Part shown: positions 26,882 through 34,929 of the stretch, piece after piece
How positions within the stretch are numbered: the stretch's first letter is position 1
Layout of the letters: the number at the start of each line of letters is the position of its first letter
NCBI RefSeq assembly: GCF_900141905.1
Contig: NZ_FQZF01000002.1
Span: 124,001-188,000 of the forward strand
Reading direction: 5' to 3'
DNA: 64,000 nt
DNA from: Muricoccus roseus
GTDB taxonomy: Bacteria; Pseudomonadota; Alphaproteobacteria; Acetobacterales; Acetobacteraceae
Notes under the pieces: generated by a model
Told to the model about the DNA's origin: nothing
The model's database searches: none
The model's input: the letters and a program-made list of their open reading frames with translations, nothing else
Position numbers and translations under genes: made by a program

Positions 26882-27957
26882 ACGCGGTCACGCCTCCGGC
26901 GCCGCCCAGCACGGGCCGGCAGCCGATTCTCGTGACAGGGGGCGCCGGCTTCATCGGCTCCAACCTGGCCGATCGGCTCGCGGCCGAGGGCCATGACGTG
27001 CTCGTCTATGATGCGCTGTCCCGGCCCGGCGTCGAGACGAATCTCGAATGGCTGAAGCGACGCCATCCGCGCCGGGTCTCCGCGACCATCGCCGATGTGC
27101 GCGATGGAGCCGCGCTGGCGGCGGCGGCGAAGCAGGCATCGGCGGTCTTTCATCTCGCGGCGCAGGTGGCGGTCACCACCAGCCTGACCGATCCGCGCGC
27201 CGACTTCGACATCAACCTGGCCGCAAGCTTCTCCCTGCTGGACGCGCTGCGCCAACGGGGCGGGCGGGTGCCGCTCGTCTTCGCCAGCACCAACAAGGTG
27301 TATGGCGACCTTGCCGATGTGGCCCTGCAGCTGGACGGCGAGGCCTATGTCCCGGTGGACCCCACGATCCGCGCGCGCGGGATCGGGGAGGACCGCTCGC
27401 TCGATTTCCATACGCCCTATGGTTGCTCCAAGGGGGCGGCGGACCAGTATGTGCTCGATTTCGGACGCTCCTTCGGCGTGCCCACCGCGGTGCTGCGCAT
27501 GAGCTGCATCTACGGCCAGCGGCAGATGGGCACTGAGGATCAGGGCTGGGTGGCCCATTTCGTCCTCCGCGCCCTGCGCGGGGAGCCGATCAGCATCTAT
27601 GGCGACGGTTGCCAGGTGCGCGACGTGCTGGATGTCGGCGATGCGGTGGAGGCCTATCTCGCGGCGTGGCGAAGCATCGACGCCGTGTCCGGCCGCGCCT
27701 TCAACCTCGGTGGCGGGCCGGCGAATGCCATCAGCCTGCGCCAGCTGATCGCGCATATCGGCGACATCACGAACCGCAAGGTCGAGACGCGCTATGCCGA
27801 TTGGCGGGCGGGCGACCAGCGCTACTATGTTTCCGACACGACGAGCGCCGCGCGTGAGCTGGGGCTGCGCCCCGCCCGCCCCTGGCGTGAGGGCGTGGCG
27901 GCGCTCGCGCAGTGGCTCCGCCAGGAGAGGGCCGCGTTGGAGCCGGCCAGCGCGTGA
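26878..27957 (+). CDS. CDP-paratose 2-epimerase-like / extended SDR
   Basis: A 359-residue extended SDR. It has LVTGGAGFIGSNLADRLA, STNKVYGD and catalytic YGCSK in TPYGCSKGAADQYVLDFGRS, a pattern I associate with RfbE CDP-tyvelose/CDP-paratose 2-epimerases. The MSCIYGQRQMGTEDQGWVAH segment fits as well. It suggests a dideoxy or 6-deoxy hexose donor, although no CDP-glucose dehydratase is in the window. The GTG start overlaps the previous stop by GTGA. Confidence 0.8.
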   Translation: MNAVTPPAPPSTGRQPILVTGGAGFIGSNLADRLAAEGHDVLVYDALSRPGVETNLEWLKRRHPRRVSATIADVRDGAALAAAAKQASAVFHLAAQVAVTTSLTDPRADFDINLAASFSLLDALRQRGGRVPLVFASTNKVYGDLADVALQLDGEAYVPVDPTIRARGIGEDRSLDFHTPYGCSKGAADQYVLDFGRSFGVPTAVLRMSCIYGQRQMGTEDQGWVAHFVLRALRGEPISIYGDGCQVRDVLDVGDAVEAYLAAWRSIDAVSGRAFNLGGGPANAISLRQLIAHIGDITNRKVETRYADWRAGDQRYYVSDTTSAARELGLRPARPWREGVAALAQWLRQERAALEPASA

Positions 27958-29072
27958 GCCGCCCGACCACGGGGTTGCGGCTGCTGATGACGGCGGACGC
28001 CGCCGGGGGCATCTGGACCTATGCGCTCGACCTCGCCGGCGGGCTCGCCGCGCATGGGGTTGCGACCGACCTGGCGGTGATCGGGCCGGACCCGAAGGAG
28101 GCGCAGCGCGGCCAGGCGGAAGCGATCCCGGGGCTTCAGTTGCACCGGACCGGCCTGCCTCTGGACTGGCTGGCGGACGGACCCGATGCGGTGCTGGCCG
28201 CAGGGCGGTGCCTCGCCGCCCTTGCGCGTGAGACAGGTGTGGACCTGGTGCACCTCAACAGCCCCGCCCATGCGGCGGGTGGGGTGTTCCCCGTACCGCT
28301 TGTCGCGGTTTCCCATTCCTGCACCGCGACCTGGTGGGATGCAGTACGCGGCGGCGCACTGCCCGAGGATTTCGCATGGCGTGCCGATCTGCTGCGCCGA
28401 GGGGCCCTGGGCGCCACCGAGCTGGTGGTGCCCAGCCACGCTTTCGGCGAGATGACGATGCGGCGCTATGTGCTGCCACGTCCTCCGGTGGCGGTCCATA
28501 ACGGACGGGCGCCGCTGCCGCCGGCCGTGTCACGGCCCGCCGATGCGCCGGAGCTGTTTGCCTTCACGGCCGGGCGGTTGTGGGATGCCGGCAAGAATGT
28601 CGGTGCGCTGGACCGTGCCGCATCGCGCCTCGATCTGCCGGTGCTCGCGGCCGGCTCCCTTCTCGGCCCGGATGGTACGCGCGTGGCCGCGCCCCATCTC
28701 CGCACGCTCGGCGTGCTGGACGAAGCCGCGCTGGCCAGCTGGCTCGGGTGCAAGCCGATCTATGTGTCCCTGGCTCTCTACGAGCCCTTTGGCCTGGCCG
28801 TGACCGAAGCGGCGCAGGCCGGCTGCCCGCTGGTCCTGTCGGACATTCCGACCTTTCGCGAATTGTGGGACGGCGCCGCCCTCTTCGTGCCCCCGAATGA
28901 CGAGGAGGCCGCGGTCAGCGCCATGGCCCGCCTGGCGGCGGATGGGCGGGAGAGGCTGCGGCTCGGCGCCGCAGCCCGCAGCCGGGCCGCGCGCTACACG
29001 GTGGAGGCGATGGCGGCCTCCATGCATGCCGTCTATCGCCGCGTGCTGTTTCAGGGGAGCGCTGCGGCGTGA
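27954..29072 (+). CDS. GT4-type glycosyltransferase (group 1)
   Basis: A 372-residue GT-B glycosyltransferase. The C-terminal domain has the group-1 donor site: SLALYEPFGLAVTEAAQAGCPLVLSD (E-x7-E). The N-terminal domain starts MTADAAGGIWTYALDLAGGLAAHG, like GT4 enzymes. GTGA overlaps at both ends link it to its neighbours. Retaining transfer from a nucleotide sugar is expected. Confidence 0.85.
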   Translation: MSRPTTGLRLLMTADAAGGIWTYALDLAGGLAAHGVATDLAVIGPDPKEAQRGQAEAIPGLQLHRTGLPLDWLADGPDAVLAAGRCLAALARETGVDLVHLNSPAHAAGGVFPVPLVAVSHSCTATWWDAVRGGALPEDFAWRADLLRRGALGATELVVPSHAFGEMTMRRYVLPRPPVAVHNGRAPLPPAVSRPADAPELFAFTAGRLWDAGKNVGALDRAASRLDLPVLAAGSLLGPDGTRVAAPHLRTLGVLDEAALASWLGCKPIYVSLALYEPFGLAVTEAAQAGCPLVLSDIPTFRELWDGAALFVPPNDEEAAVSAMARLAADGRERLRLGAAARSRAARYTVEAMAASMHAVYRRVLFQGSAAA

Positions 29073-30208
29073 AGCTCGTCTATTTCACCCATTCCCTGGC
29101 CTCCTGCTGGAACCATGGCAACGCGCATTTCCTCCGCGGCGTGCTGCGGGAATTCGTGCATCGCGGCCATGAGGTCGTGGCCCTGGAGCCCGCAGGCGCC
29201 TGGAGCCTGGAGAACCTGCTGCGCGACCATGGCGAGGCGGGGCTCGAAGCTTATCGCTCCCTCTACCCGGAACTCGCCTCCCGCGTCTTCGCTGGCGTCG
29301 AGGAGGCCGAGGCGGCGATCGGGGATGCCGATGTCGTCATCGTGCATGAATGGAACGAGCCGGCCCTCGTGGCGACGATCGGGCGGCTGCGGCGGCGCGG
29401 GGGGCGCTTCACCCTGCTGTTCCACGACACGCACCACCGCGCCGTGAGCGACCCGGAGGCGATCCGGACCTTCGACCTCGATGGCTATGATGGTGTTCTC
29501 GCCTTCGGCGCTACCCTGGCGGACGTGTACCGGAGCTGGGGCTGGGGCGAGCGCGTCTTCGTCTGGCACGAAGCGGCGGATACGCGCCTCTTCCATCCCC
29601 CTGCGCAGGAAGGTCCGCGCGAGGGGCTGGTCTGGATCGGCAACTGGGGTGATGGCGAACGCAGCGAGGAGCTCGAGCGCTTCCTCATGCGGCCGGCGCG
29701 CAATGCCGGGCTGCCGCTCGACATCTACGGCGTGCGGTATCCCGACGAGGCGCGCGCGATGCTGGACCGCTACGGAGTGCGCTTCCGCGGCTGGCTGCCG
29801 AATGCGCGCGCGCCGGAGGTTTTCGCCCGGCATGTGGCCACGGTGCATGTGCCCCGGCGCTTCTATGTGGAGGTGCTGCCGGGCATTCCGACGATCCGCG
29901 TGTTCGAGGCGCTGGCCTGCGGCATTCCGCTGGTCTCCGCCCCCTGGCAGGATTCCGAGGGGCTGTTCCGGCCGGGCGAGGACTACCTGACGGCCCGGGA
30001 CGAGGCGGAGATGACCCGCCAGCTCCAGGCGCTGCGCGACGATCCGCCCCTGCGCAGCGCCCTGGTCGCGAGCGGGCTGGAGCGGATCCGGGCGCGGCAC
30101 AGCTGCGCCCACCGGGCGGATGAATTGATGGAGGTGCTTGCGCGCCTCGATGCCGCCGCGGTGCGGCGGCTCGGCCCCGAGCGGCAGGTTGCAGGAGCGG
30201 CGGGATGA
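29069..30208 (+). CDS. CgeB-type GT-B glycosyltransferase
   Basis: A 379-residue member of the same family as the two left-arm transferases. The start MKLVYFTHSLASCWNHGNAHFLRGVLREFVHRGHEV has the same arrangement, and the C-terminal donor site is GIPTIRVFEALACGIPLVSAPW. Three CgeB-like enzymes in one cluster point to a repeated type of glycosidic linkage. It overlaps the methyltransferase start by four bases. Confidence 0.8.
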   Translation: MKLVYFTHSLASCWNHGNAHFLRGVLREFVHRGHEVVALEPAGAWSLENLLRDHGEAGLEAYRSLYPELASRVFAGVEEAEAAIGDADVVIVHEWNEPALVATIGRLRRRGGRFTLLFHDTHHRAVSDPEAIRTFDLDGYDGVLAFGATLADVYRSWGWGERVFVWHEAADTRLFHPPAQEGPREGLVWIGNWGDGERSEELERFLMRPARNAGLPLDIYGVRYPDEARAMLDRYGVRFRGWLPNARAPEVFARHVATVHVPRRFYVEVLPGIPTIRVFEALACGIPLVSAPWQDSEGLFRPGEDYLTARDEAEMTRQLQALRDDPPLRSALVASGLERIRARHSCAHRADELMEVLARLDAAAVRRLGPERQVAGAAG

Positions 30209-30987
30209 GTGGTTCGGCGGTGCTTTCGAAGGATGAGATTCGCCAGCGCGTGGAAGCGCTGGGCGAGTGGTTCCACAACCTGAACCTGGGCGGGGTGCAG
30301 ACCGCGCCGAACCACTTCCTCTGGAATTACCCTGCCAGCAAGTTCAAGCACTTCTCGCACGTCATCCCGCAGGACCTGACGGGCAAGACGGTCCTGGATA
30401 TCGGCTGCAATGCCGGCTTCTACTCGCTGGAAATGAAGCGGCGCGGCGCCGCCCGCGTGCTGGGTGTGGATTCCGACGACCGCTACCTCGCCCAGGCGCG
30501 CCTGGCCGCGGAGGTGACGGGGCTGGAAGCCGAGTTCCGTAACCTCTCCGTGTATGACGTGGCGGAGCTGGGCGAGCGCTTCGACCTCGTGATCTTCATG
30601 GGCGTGCTCTACCACCTGCGCCATCCGCTGCTCGCGCTGGACCTGATCCATGAGCATGTGGCCAAGGACCTGCTGCTCTTCCAATCGATGCAGCGCGGCG
30701 CGACGGAGGTGATGGAACCCGCGGAGGACTATCCCTTCGTGGAGACGGCGGTCTTCGACGACCCGAAATGGCCGAAGCTGCACTTCATCGAGAAGCGCTA
30801 TTCGAACGACCCCTCCAACTGGTGGGCGCCGAATGCGGCGGCGGCGGAGGCCATGCTGCGCTCCGCGGGCTTCACCGTGATCGAGCACCCGGAGCAGGAG
30901 GTCTATCTGTGCCGGCGCGTGGAGGCCCCCTGGGGCGCCGGCGCCGCCTATCCCGCCGCCCGTCCTGCTGGGGAGCCGCGCGCATGA
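30205..30987 (+). CDS. SAM-dependent methyltransferase (glycosyltransferase-cluster type)
   Basis: A 260-residue class I methyltransferase. The SAM site is VLDIGCNAGFYSLEMKRRGA, followed by the acidic residue of VLGVDSDDRYL and the VIFMGVLYHLRHPLLALDLI motif IV region. The N-terminus (VEALGEWFHNLNLGGVQTAPNHF) resembles tRNA-cmo5U synthase-like and, as I recall, a TIGRFAM family named for glycosyltransferase clusters (unverified). It probably methylates the sugar or cyclitol product. ATGA overlaps couple it to both neighbours. Confidence 0.8.
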   Translation: MSGSAVLSKDEIRQRVEALGEWFHNLNLGGVQTAPNHFLWNYPASKFKHFSHVIPQDLTGKTVLDIGCNAGFYSLEMKRRGAARVLGVDSDDRYLAQARLAAEVTGLEAEFRNLSVYDVAELGERFDLVIFMGVLYHLRHPLLALDLIHEHVAKDLLLFQSMQRGATEVMEPAEDYPFVETAVFDDPKWPKLHFIEKRYSNDPSNWWAPNAAAAEAMLRSAGFTVIEHPEQEVYLCRRVEAPWGAGAAYPAARPAGEPRA

Positions 30988-31892
30988 TCGAAGCCGCGAT
31001 GATCTGGAACGAGCCCAACAACAAGTCCCATTGGGACCCGGAGATCGATCCAGGCTGGGCCATGTTTGGAGAGACGGCGAAGCTCGCCGGCCGGGCCATC
31101 CGGGAGGTGAACCCCAACCTGCCGCGCGTGCTCGGCGGTATCTCTCCCATCGATCCCTCCTTCATCGAGAACCTCACGGGCAGGGGCGTGATGGAGGAAA
31201 TCGATGTGGTGGCCGTGCACGGCTTTCCGCTGGATTGGAACCTGTGGAAGATCGACGAGTGGCCCGCGAAGATCGACGAGATCCGTGCCGTCACGGACAA
31301 GCCGATCTGGGTGACCGAGGTCGGGATCTCCACCTTCGGTGCGGAGGAGGTGCAAGCCTGGGGCGTGGACCGCACCGCTGAACTGCTCATCGGCAAGGCG
31401 CCGCGCATCCATTGGTACAGCCTGTATGACCTGCCGCAGGCCTGGGGCGCGACCACGCGCCACCGCGAGGCGGAGGGCTCCTCCTACTACCGGCACTTCT
31501 ACATGGGCCTTCTACGCGAGGACGGCTCGCCCAAGCCTTCGCTTGAGCATTTCGCGAAGCACACGCCGCATATGGGCCTGTGCCAATGGTTCCATTACGA
31601 GGACCATCGCCTCTACGAGGCAGTGGAGTGGATGAAGCGGCTCGGCGTCACCTATCTGCGCACCGGCCTCTCCTGGGCGGACAGCTTCCGGCCGAATGCG
31701 CTGGACTGGTTCGACCGGCAGATGGAGGCGCTGGCGGATTTCGACGTCACCGTGACCTTCTGCTTCACGCCGGAGCATCGCGGCATCGCGCCGCATCACA
31801 CCAGCCCGCCGCAGGTGCCGGAGGAGTTCGCGGAGTTCTGCGCCTCCATGATCCGGCGCTATGCGCCGGCGAAGGCCACCATCGCGGCCTGA
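30984..31892 (+). CDS. Clan-A-like glycoside hydrolase with circularly permuted barrel order
   Basis: A 302-residue protein with no signal peptide. It opens with the acid/base motif WNEPNNKSHW (Glu10), which normally ends strand 4 of a clan GH-A barrel. It reaches the nucleophile-like WVTEVGIST (Glu112), normally strand 7. From about residue 200 it reads like strands 1-3: YEAVEWMKRLGVTYLRTGLSW, WFDRQMEALADFDVTVTFCF and PEEFAEFCASMIRRYAP, the usual run-up to an NEP motif. The barrel is therefore apparently permuted. The ATG overlaps the methyltransferase stop, so the gene cannot extend upstream in that frame. It may act as a glycosidase, transglycosidase or binding protein on the cluster's product. 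Confidence 0.75.
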   Translation: MIEAAMIWNEPNNKSHWDPEIDPGWAMFGETAKLAGRAIREVNPNLPRVLGGISPIDPSFIENLTGRGVMEEIDVVAVHGFPLDWNLWKIDEWPAKIDEIRAVTDKPIWVTEVGISTFGAEEVQAWGVDRTAELLIGKAPRIHWYSLYDLPQAWGATTRHREAEGSSYYRHFYMGLLREDGSPKPSLEHFAKHTPHMGLCQWFHYEDHRLYEAVEWMKRLGVTYLRTGLSWADSFRPNALDWFDRQMEALADFDVTVTFCFTPEHRGIAPHHTSPPQVPEEFAEFCASMIRRYAPAKATIAA

Positions 31893-31914
31893 GGGCTGGC
31901 GAGGACGGGGCGGG

Positions 31915-31947
31915 AAGCCGCTGGTGGCCTTGGGCCACCGGCGGCTT
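31915..31947 (+). terminator. Strong hairpin between the hydrolase and dehydrogenase genes
   Basis: A 15-bp stem with one G-T pair and a three-base loop lies 23 bp after the hydrolase stop: AAGCCGCTGGTGGCC then TTG then its complement. A poor T tract (TTATC) follows. It could be a leaky terminator that lowers expression of the last two genes or a 3'-end protecting structure. Confidence 0.55.
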
Positions 31948-31967
31948 ATCGATTGGGAATTGAGAAA

Positions 31968-32951
31968 ATGGGTGCGATGCAAGCGCCGGAGAACATGCGC
32001 GCCGCGGTCCTCACGGGGGCGGGGCAGGTCGAGATCCGGGACGTGGCGCTTCCGGAGCCCGGCCCCGGGCAGGTGCGGCTGCGGCTGGAGGGATGCGGCG
32101 TCTGCGCCTCCAACCTCACCCCCTGGGCCGGCCCGGACTGGATGACCTTCCCGACCCAGCCCGGCGATCTCGGCCATGAGGCCTGGGGCGTGGTGGATGC
32201 GCTGGGGGAGGGGGTGGATGGCCTCTCCATCGGGGATCGCGTCGCGGCGCTCACCTATCGCGGCTATGCCGAATACGACCTCGCCGAGGCGGAGAACGTG
32301 GTGCGGCTGCCAGATTCCCTGGCTGGGCAGCCCTTCCCGGGCGAGCCGCTGGGCTGCGCGATGAACATCTTCCGGCGCAGCGGGATCGAGGCGGGGCAGA
32401 TGGTCGCCATCATCGGCATCGGCTTCCTCGGCGCCATCCTCACGCGGCTGGCGACGGAGGCGGGCGCGCGGGTGATCGCCATTTCCCGCCGGCCCTTCTC
32501 GCTGGATCTCGCCCGCAGCATGGGCGCGGCTGAGACCATCCCGATGGAGGACCACAACGGCATCATCGCCCGCGTGAAGGAACTGACGGATGGCCGGTTC
32601 TGCGACGTGGTGATCGAGGCCGTCGGCAAGCAATGGCCGCTCGACCTTGCGGCGGAGCTTTGTAAGGAGCGCGGCCGCCTGATCGTCGCCGGCTATCACC
32701 AGGACGGACCGCGGCAGGTGAACATGTGGCTGTGGAACTGGCGCGGCCTGGACGTGATCAACGCGCATGAGCGCGACCCCCGGGTCTACATGCAGGGCAT
32801 CCGGGAGGCGGTGGAAGCGGTGGCGGCTGGTCGCTTCGATCCGAAGCCGCTGATGACGCATGAGTTCGCGCTGGACCGCCTGGGCGAGGCGCTGGATGCC
32901 ACGCGCGACCGGCCGGATGGATTCCTCAAGGCGCTGGTGCGCTTCCCGTGA
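31968..32951 (+). CDS. Zinc-type medium-chain dehydrogenase (MDR family)
   Basis: A 327-residue alcohol dehydrogenase-like protein. The GroES-like N-domain has GCGVCASNL and the zinc/substrate region GDLGHEAWGVV. The Rossmann domain has the VAIIGIGFLGAIL nucleotide site. It lacks the four-cysteine structural zinc lobe of classical ADHs, so it resembles sorbitol/threonine-type or quinone-reductase-type MDRs. Start at 31968 (MGAMQAPENM) follows an AGAAA run; a TTG five codons upstream is possible. It likely oxidises a polyol or cyclitol hydroxyl. Confidence 0.8.
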   Translation: MGAMQAPENMRAAVLTGAGQVEIRDVALPEPGPGQVRLRLEGCGVCASNLTPWAGPDWMTFPTQPGDLGHEAWGVVDALGEGVDGLSIGDRVAALTYRGYAEYDLAEAENVVRLPDSLAGQPFPGEPLGCAMNIFRRSGIEAGQMVAIIGIGFLGAILTRLATEAGARVIAISRRPFSLDLARSMGAAETIPMEDHNGIIARVKELTDGRFCDVVIEAVGKQWPLDLAAELCKERGRLIVAGYHQDGPRQVNMWLWNWRGLDVINAHERDPRVYMQGIREAVEAVAAGRFDPKPLMTHEFALDRLGEALDATRDRPDGFLKALVRFP

Positions 32952-33967
32952 CCCGCCCGTGCATCGGCTTCCTCGGCGTCGGCTGGATCGGCCGGCACCG
33001 GATGCAGGCGATCCTGGCGACGGGGGCGGTGGAGGCCGCGGCCATCGCCGATCCCTCACCGGAGATGAGGGCCGAGGCACAGCGCCTCGCCCCGGAGGCG
33101 AAGCAGGTCGGCGGGCTGGAGGAGATGCTCGGCCTGGGCCTGGACGGGGTGGTGATCGCGACCCCGAGTGCGCTGCATGCGGCGCAGACGATCCAGGCCC
33201 TTCAGGCCGGCGCTGCCGTCTTCTGCCAAAAGCCACTCGGGCGCACCGCCGTCGAGGTGCGCGATGCCGTCGATGCGGCGCGCAGGGCGGACCGACTCCT
33301 CGGGGTGGACCTGTCCTACCGCTTCACCGAGGGCATGCGGCGCATCCGGCAGGCGATGGCGGAGGGGGAGCTGGGCCGGATCTACGCGGCCGATCTCGTC
33401 TTCCACAACGCCTATGGGCCGGACAAGCCGTGGTTCCGGGATCCCGCCCTGTCCGGCGGCGGCTGCGTGATGGATCTTGGCGTGCATCTCGTGGACCTGG
33501 CGCTCTGGGCGCTCGACTTCCCGGCTGTGGCCGGGGTTTCGGGCCAGCTCTTCTCGGGCGGGGAGCCGCTGGCTGGCCGCACCGATCGCGTCGAGGACTA
33601 TGCGGTCGCGACGATCGAACTCCAGGGAGGCGCCGTGCTGCGCCTCGCCTGTTCCTGGAACCTTCATGCCGGACAGGATGCGGTGATCGCGGCCGAGTTC
33701 CACGGCACGCAGGGCGGGGCCGCGCTGCGGAACCAGAACGGGTCCTTCTACGATTTCACGGCGGAGCGTTTCCAGGGCACGGCGCGTGAGGTGCTCGCCG
33801 TTCCGCCAGACGAATGGGGTGGGCGTGCCGCCGCGGACTGGGCGATGCGCCTGGCCTCCTGCGAGCGATTCGATCCTTCCGCCGCGGCTCTGGTCACCGT
33901 GGCGGAGGTCCTGGACCGGATCTACGGCCGCGAGGTTCGGCCCGACCTTACCCCGGGGCGAGGCTGA
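32948..33967 (+). CDS. Gfo/Idh/MocA-family oxidoreductase
   Basis: A 339-residue two-domain oxidoreductase. The Rossmann start is IGFLGVGWIGRHRMQAI. The EKP motif of the family reads QKPLG (226-equivalent region CQKPLGRT), so Glu is replaced by Gln. The C-terminal sheet domain has GGGCVMDLGVHLVDLALW, with the catalytic His. Family members include inositol 2-dehydrogenase, which would suit the Ino1 gene of the other arm. It starts with an overlapping GTG (GTGA) and ends the right arm, overlapping the PAQR gene convergently by 20 bp. Confidence 0.85.
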   Translation: MTRPCIGFLGVGWIGRHRMQAILATGAVEAAAIADPSPEMRAEAQRLAPEAKQVGGLEEMLGLGLDGVVIATPSALHAAQTIQALQAGAAVFCQKPLGRTAVEVRDAVDAARRADRLLGVDLSYRFTEGMRRIRQAMAEGELGRIYAADLVFHNAYGPDKPWFRDPALSGGGCVMDLGVHLVDLALWALDFPAVAGVSGQLFSGGEPLAGRTDRVEDYAVATIELQGGAVLRLACSWNLHAGQDAVIAAEFHGTQGGAALRNQNGSFYDFTAERFQGTAREVLAVPPDEWGGRAAADWAMRLASCERFDPSAAALVTVAEVLDRIYGREVRPDLTPGRG

Positions 33968-34586
33968 GCACGACCACATACTGGCAGCCGGCCGCGACGA
34001 GGACGAGCGCATGCCAGATGGCAATGTTGTAGGGCAGCGTCTTGGAGACGTGGGCGATCACGCCCAGGCTGTAGATCAGCCCGCCCAGCAGAAGCAGCCC
34101 GAGTTGCCATGAGGACAGGGCGCGGAGCAGCGGCATGAGGGCAATGACTCCGACCCAGCCCAGAAGCAGATAGGCGGCGATCGCGACCCGTTCGAAGCGC
34201 GCCGGCGCGGCCAGCTTGATCGCGCCGCCCAGCAGCGCGCCCGTCCAGACGAAGAGAAGAAGGGCAAAGCCGGTCCAGCCCCCCACGGCCAGCGCCATGA
34301 TGGGGGTGTAGGTGCCGGCGATGAGGAGGAAGATGGCCGCGTGGTCGAGGCGGCGGAGAAGCGCGCGCCGTGGCCCGGGGGTGGCCATGTTATAGGCGGC
34401 GGAGCAGGTGAAGCTTGCCACCAGGCCCAGCGCATAGAGCCCGAAGGCTGCGGCCGCGAGCGGTTCGGGCCGATGGGCCGCACGGGAGGCCAGAAGCAGG
34501 CAGGCCGCCAGTACGGCGAGCAGTCCAACGACATGGACAGCGGCATCGGCACGCCGATGCCGGATGTCGGCGGGCAGGGTGGCCAC
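33948..34586 (-). CDS. PAQR / hemolysin III family membrane protein
   Basis: A 212-residue integral membrane protein with about seven helices. It carries the family hallmarks SAAYN, RRLDHAAIFLLIAGTYTPI and KTLPYNIAIWHALVLVAA, the last with the conserved zinc-site histidine. The bacterial members are poorly understood; some are called hemolysin III, YqfA or homeostasis factors. Its 3' end overlaps the 3' end of the Gfo/Idh/MocA gene by 20 bp. Confidence 0.88.
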   Translation of the reverse strand: MATLPADIRHRRADAAVHVVGLLAVLAACLLLASRAAHRPEPLAAAAFGLYALGLVASFTCSAAYNMATPGPRRALLRRLDHAAIFLLIAGTYTPIMALAVGGWTGFALLLFVWTGALLGGAIKLAAPARFERVAIAAYLLLGWVGVIALMPLLRALSSWQLGLLLLGGLIYSLGVIAHVSKTLPYNIAIWHALVLVAAGCQYVVVLSLAPG

Positions 34587-34634
34587 TCGCGCCTCGGTTA
34601 CGCGATGCGGCCGCCTTGCCGGTTCAGGCGGCGG

Positions 34635-34826
34635 TCAGCGACGCGCCTTGCCACGCGCGATCTCGCGCTCGATCGCGGTGCGCTCGCCGGAGCCGAGCTT
34701 CCGCGCGATCTCCCGCACGATCGCCTGCGACACGCGATGGCGCTTGGCCAGATAGGCGATGGTCTCTTCGAGCGCCGCCGCATCGACCGGGCTGGCGGCT
34801 TCGGCTTTGGTCTTGCTGTGCGACAC
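34635..34826 (-). CDS. Small helical protein (63 aa), DUF3606-like
   Basis: A 63-residue basic protein from a GTG preceded by GAGGACC. After a Lys/Ala-rich start it has two helices (AALEETIAYLAKRHRVSQAIVREIARKLG, then ERTAIEREIARGK). The layout resembles small DUF3606-type proteins, which also end in a short helix-turn-helix-like pair. Function unknown; a stress or DNA-associated role is suggested only by size and charge. The longer upstream extension of this frame is a GC-rich shadow. Confidence 0.6.
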   Translation of the reverse strand: MSHSKTKAEAASPVDAAALEETIAYLAKRHRVSQAIVREIARKLGSGERTAIEREIARGKARR

Positions 34827-34929
34827 GGTGGTCCTCGTGATTTCAAGCGGCCCTTGGGCCTCTGAAAGGCAGGTGGCAGCTGGGGCACGGTGTCGAAGGC
34901 GGCGGAATGCCAGCCTGCGGGCATTCGCC

